9,679 nucleotides of DNA from contig CAYVQU010000189.1 of assembly GCA_964453155.1 (NCBI GenBank), positions 1-9,679 on the forward strand. Direction: 5' to 3'. Within the stretch, counting starts at the first letter, position 1; each line of letters begins with the position of its first letter. The notes under the pieces were generated by a model. It searched no databases. It was not told the DNA's origin and was given only the letters and a program-made list of their open reading frames with translations. This DNA is from CAYVQU01 sp964453155 (GTDB taxonomy: Bacteria > Chloroflexota > Anaerolineae > Anaerolineales > UBA11858). Made by a program: the position numbers and the translations under genes. Shown one piece after another: positions 8,293 through 9,679 of this stretch.

Positions 8293-9354
8293 TCAGAGAG
8301 ACTTTTTTATTAATTCTGCAGTCACTGTCACTGCCTCTTGCGCATCCCGACCGAAACCATCAGCCCCAACCGATTTCCATAATTCTGTATCCACCAAAAA
8401 GGGATAACCACCGACCAGAATTTTCGGAGCAGACTCGCCAAATTGGGTCCGCACTTGATTAATGATCGCCGCGACTCTGGGCAGATGATAGGTGATGGTT
8501 GCCGAAATTCCCAAGACATCGGGCAATTGGTCTTCGATGGTACGTAAAATACTCTCAAGCGGAGTATTGGCACCTAAATAATAAGTATCCCACCCTTCCA
8601 TCTCAAAGAAATCCGCCACCATCCGGATGCCGATCTCATGAAGTTCGCCACCCACTGAAGTAGCCAATAACTGGCGTCCAATGCGGTTGGAACCAAAGAT
8701 ATGGGCATACAATTGCGACATGATCATTTGGGTGACCGCGGTGCAGTAATGCTCTTGGGCCACACTAATTTGATTGGTCTGCCACAAACGGCCAATCTCG
8801 CGCTGGGAGGGTTGGAAAACGTGCAAATATATATCTTTAACTGCGGTACCTTTTTCGATGGCCCCCAATATTAAATCATTGGCCAAGCGGCGCTGATTGC
8901 CTAAAAGGGCTTGAACATATTCTTTCGCTAATCCGCCCATGGGCAGATTTGGATTGATAAATAATGGCGGAGAACTGGGTAACTGGCCAACATTTTCAAG
9001 AGCCGACTTAACATAAGTATCGAGAATTAGAGTCGCCGCGGCACCAAGCAAGGTTGACAGTTGTGAATAAATACATTCGAGGGTGGTAGGTAAAACTGTT
9101 TCTGGAAAACCAAGTCCTTTGAATAAAACTTTAACCCAGGCAATATAATCAAAAAACAAACCGGGTGATTCAGTTGATACAGCCTCACCCAGATATGCCA
9201 AATGATATTTCACATCCCGGACACTCTTCGACTGGCTCAACTCCCCTAAAGGCGGGCAAATATCTGCTTGTAGGTGAAACTGCTGGCGCACAATGACCGC
9301 AGCAAATTCATCTTGACGGGCCGCAAGTAACCTGGAAAACTCTTTATTCTGCAT
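8293..9354 (-). CDS. CarH-like cobalamin-binding sensor protein without DNA-binding domain (353 aa)
   Basis: This protein probably binds adenosylcobalamin and senses light or cobalamin state. Residues 1-140 form a mainly helical N-terminal domain (DVKYHLAYLGEA, LFFDYIAWVKVLF) of a type I recall in other stand-alone B12 proteins. Residues 145-220 are the helical cap domain with a Wx9EH motif (W191, E201, H202). Residues 226-350 are the Rossmann-like B12 domain with GELHEIG (E237, H239, G242), GISAT (282-286), VGGYPF (314-319) and GADGF (330-334). H239 is the expected lower cobalt ligand. In Thermus CarH, Wx9EH surrounds the adenosyl group and the ExHxxG histidine binds cobalt. The CarH upper-ligand histidine that follows the tryptophan is Q192 here. 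There is no MerR helix-turn-helix and no methyltransferase domain. An in-frame TGA two codons upstream fixes the ATG at 9354. AGAG 8 bases upstream is a weak ribosome site. A methyltransferase corrinoid protein is a less likely alternative. Confidence 0.92.
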   Translation of the reverse strand: MQNKEFSRLLAARQDEFAAVIVRQQFHLQADICPPLGELSQSKSVRDVKYHLAYLGEAVSTESPGLFFDYIAWVKVLFKGLGFPETVLPTTLECIYSQLSTLLGAAATLILDTYVKSALENVGQLPSSPPLFINPNLPMGGLAKEYVQALLGNQRRLANDLILGAIEKGTAVKDIYLHVFQPSQREIGRLWQTNQISVAQEHYCTAVTQMIMSQLYAHIFGSNRIGRQLLATSVGGELHEIGIRMVADFFEMEGWDTYYLGANTPLESILRTIEDQLPDVLGISATITYHLPRVAAIINQVRTQFGESAPKILVGGYPFLVDTELWKSVGADGFGRDAQEAVTVTAELIKKSL

Positions 9355-9437
9355 TTCTCACACTCTAATGGTTAATCGATTTGGGTACCAAGTGATGAAA
9401 CTGGAACGGGATAACCAGGCAGTGGCTAATAATTGTC

Positions 9438-9465
9438 AGTATACCGTATAAAGTGGATCAAACAA
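9438..9465 (-). promoter_or_regulatory. Candidate promoter of the sensory cluster
   Basis: On the minus strand, TATACT (9443-9438) is a strong -10 match. It lies 16 bases after TTGTTT (9465-9460), a poor -35 match. It would start transcription roughly 75 bases before the first ATG. The -10 overlaps a small inverted repeat, TATAC-G-GTATA (9449-9439), which could be an operator or chance. There is no other good promoter candidate between the repeat element and the gene. Confidence 0.4.
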
Positions 9466-9478
9466 AGTTTTCAGAAAA

Positions 9479-9580
9479 CGTCATTGCGAGGAGGCCCTTC
9501 GACAAGCTCAGGACTAACTCCGCCGACGAAGCAATCTGCTAGACCAGCATTCAGACTGCTTCGCTCCACTCGCAGTGACG
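9479..9580. repeat. 102-base imperfect palindromic intergenic repeat (MITE/REP-like)
   Basis: The outer arms CGTCATTGCGAG (9479-9490) and CTCGCAGTGACG (9569-9580) are inverted repeats matching at 11 of 12 positions. Inner arms GAAGCAATCTG (9528-9538) and CAGACTGCTTC (9552-9562) match at 10 of 11. TGCT/AGCA (9537-9540 and 9546-9549) can pair near the tip. The left arm also holds CCCTTCGACAAGCTCAGG (9494-9511). Both the TCATTGCGAG...GAAGCAATCT block and the TTCGACAAGCTCAGG block are recalled as dispersed repeats in many environmental bacterial genomes. It encodes no protein. It is likely a non-autonomous palindromic element that could fold as an RNA hairpin. Confidence 0.75.
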
Positions 9581-9679
9581 TTAATTTCAGACCCTTTCCG
9601 ATAAAAACTTAAGTGCATGACGATTTGCGTCCCAGAATTAAATTAGGCAAAATTTCCCGTTATGCTAAAGCAAATTTCG
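9581..9679. other. AT-rich non-coding stretch at the window edge
   Basis: I see no supported gene here. ATG at 9662 on the plus strand opens six codons before the window ends and lacks a well-placed ribosome site. It could be the start of a divergent gene, but the sequence is too short to judge. Confidence 0.4.

Noticed and set aside
7915..8407. Overlapping plus-strand open frames of about 90-120 codons (7915-8283 and 8126-8407)
   Set aside because: They lie antisense to the kinase and B12 genes, whose domains are unmistakable, and their translations show no recognisable domain.
8293..9354. Corrinoid protein of a methyltransferase system (MtbC/MttC type)
   Set aside because: The Wx9EH motif, the ExHxxG variant in place of DxHxxG, the extra N-terminal domain and the kinase neighbours all point to a sensor, and no methyltransferase gene is present.
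9479..9580. tRNA, structured riboswitch or CRISPR repeat
   Set aside because: The element has no tRNA arms or regular spacer pattern; in particular no cobalamin-riboswitch B12-box was recognised. The nested inverted arms fit a palindromic mobile repeat better.
9662..9679. Start of a divergent plus-strand gene at ATG 9662
   Set aside because: Only six codons are visible and no properly spaced ribosome site precedes them.

Overview
All four genes in this window lie on the minus strand and read right to left as one sensory cluster. Three of them are packed almost without gaps. The proteins are soluble, PAS/GAF-rich signalling proteins. Base composition is moderate, one large gene appears to use a GTG start, the GAF domains carry an 'IVNNYxxW' motif, and a mobile-type palindromic repeat with a 'CCCTTCGACAAGCTCAGG' segment lies upstream. 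Together these fit an environmental Chloroflexota bacterium (Anaerolineae-like). That assignment is recalled from family resemblance and is only moderately sure.

Layout, in order of transcription. Positions 9355-9679 hold no convincing gene; they contain a 102-base imperfect palindromic repeat and a candidate promoter. The first gene (9354-8293) encodes a 353-residue cobalamin-binding protein. It has both signature motifs of CarH-type adenosylcobalamin light sensors (Wx9EH and ExHxxG) but no DNA-binding domain. The second gene (8290-7067) starts after 2 bases and encodes a 407-residue cytosolic histidine kinase with a divergent PAS-like input domain. The third gene (7067-2250) shares one base with the kinase stop codon (TAGTG). 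It encodes a 1605-residue protein made of eight PAS-type and two GAF domains, with no kinase or other output domain. After a 95-base gap containing a possible hairpin, the fourth gene (2154 to beyond position 1) encodes a second histidine kinase with GAF-like, PAS, GAF, HisKA and HATPase domains. Its end lies outside the window.

Proposed working model (inference): the B12 protein senses light or the adenosylcobalamin state and passes this by protein contact to the adjacent kinase. The giant PAS/GAF protein adds further inputs, possibly redox through a cysteine-rich GAF domain, and acts as a scaffold or co-receptor for one or both kinases. No response regulator or transcription factor is visible, so the output must be encoded elsewhere.

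The points most worth a second look are the CarH-like sensor wired to a two-component system rather than to DNA, the kinase-less PAS/GAF giant with four copies of a long PAS variant, the cysteine-rich GAF domain, and the palindromic element upstream of the promoter.
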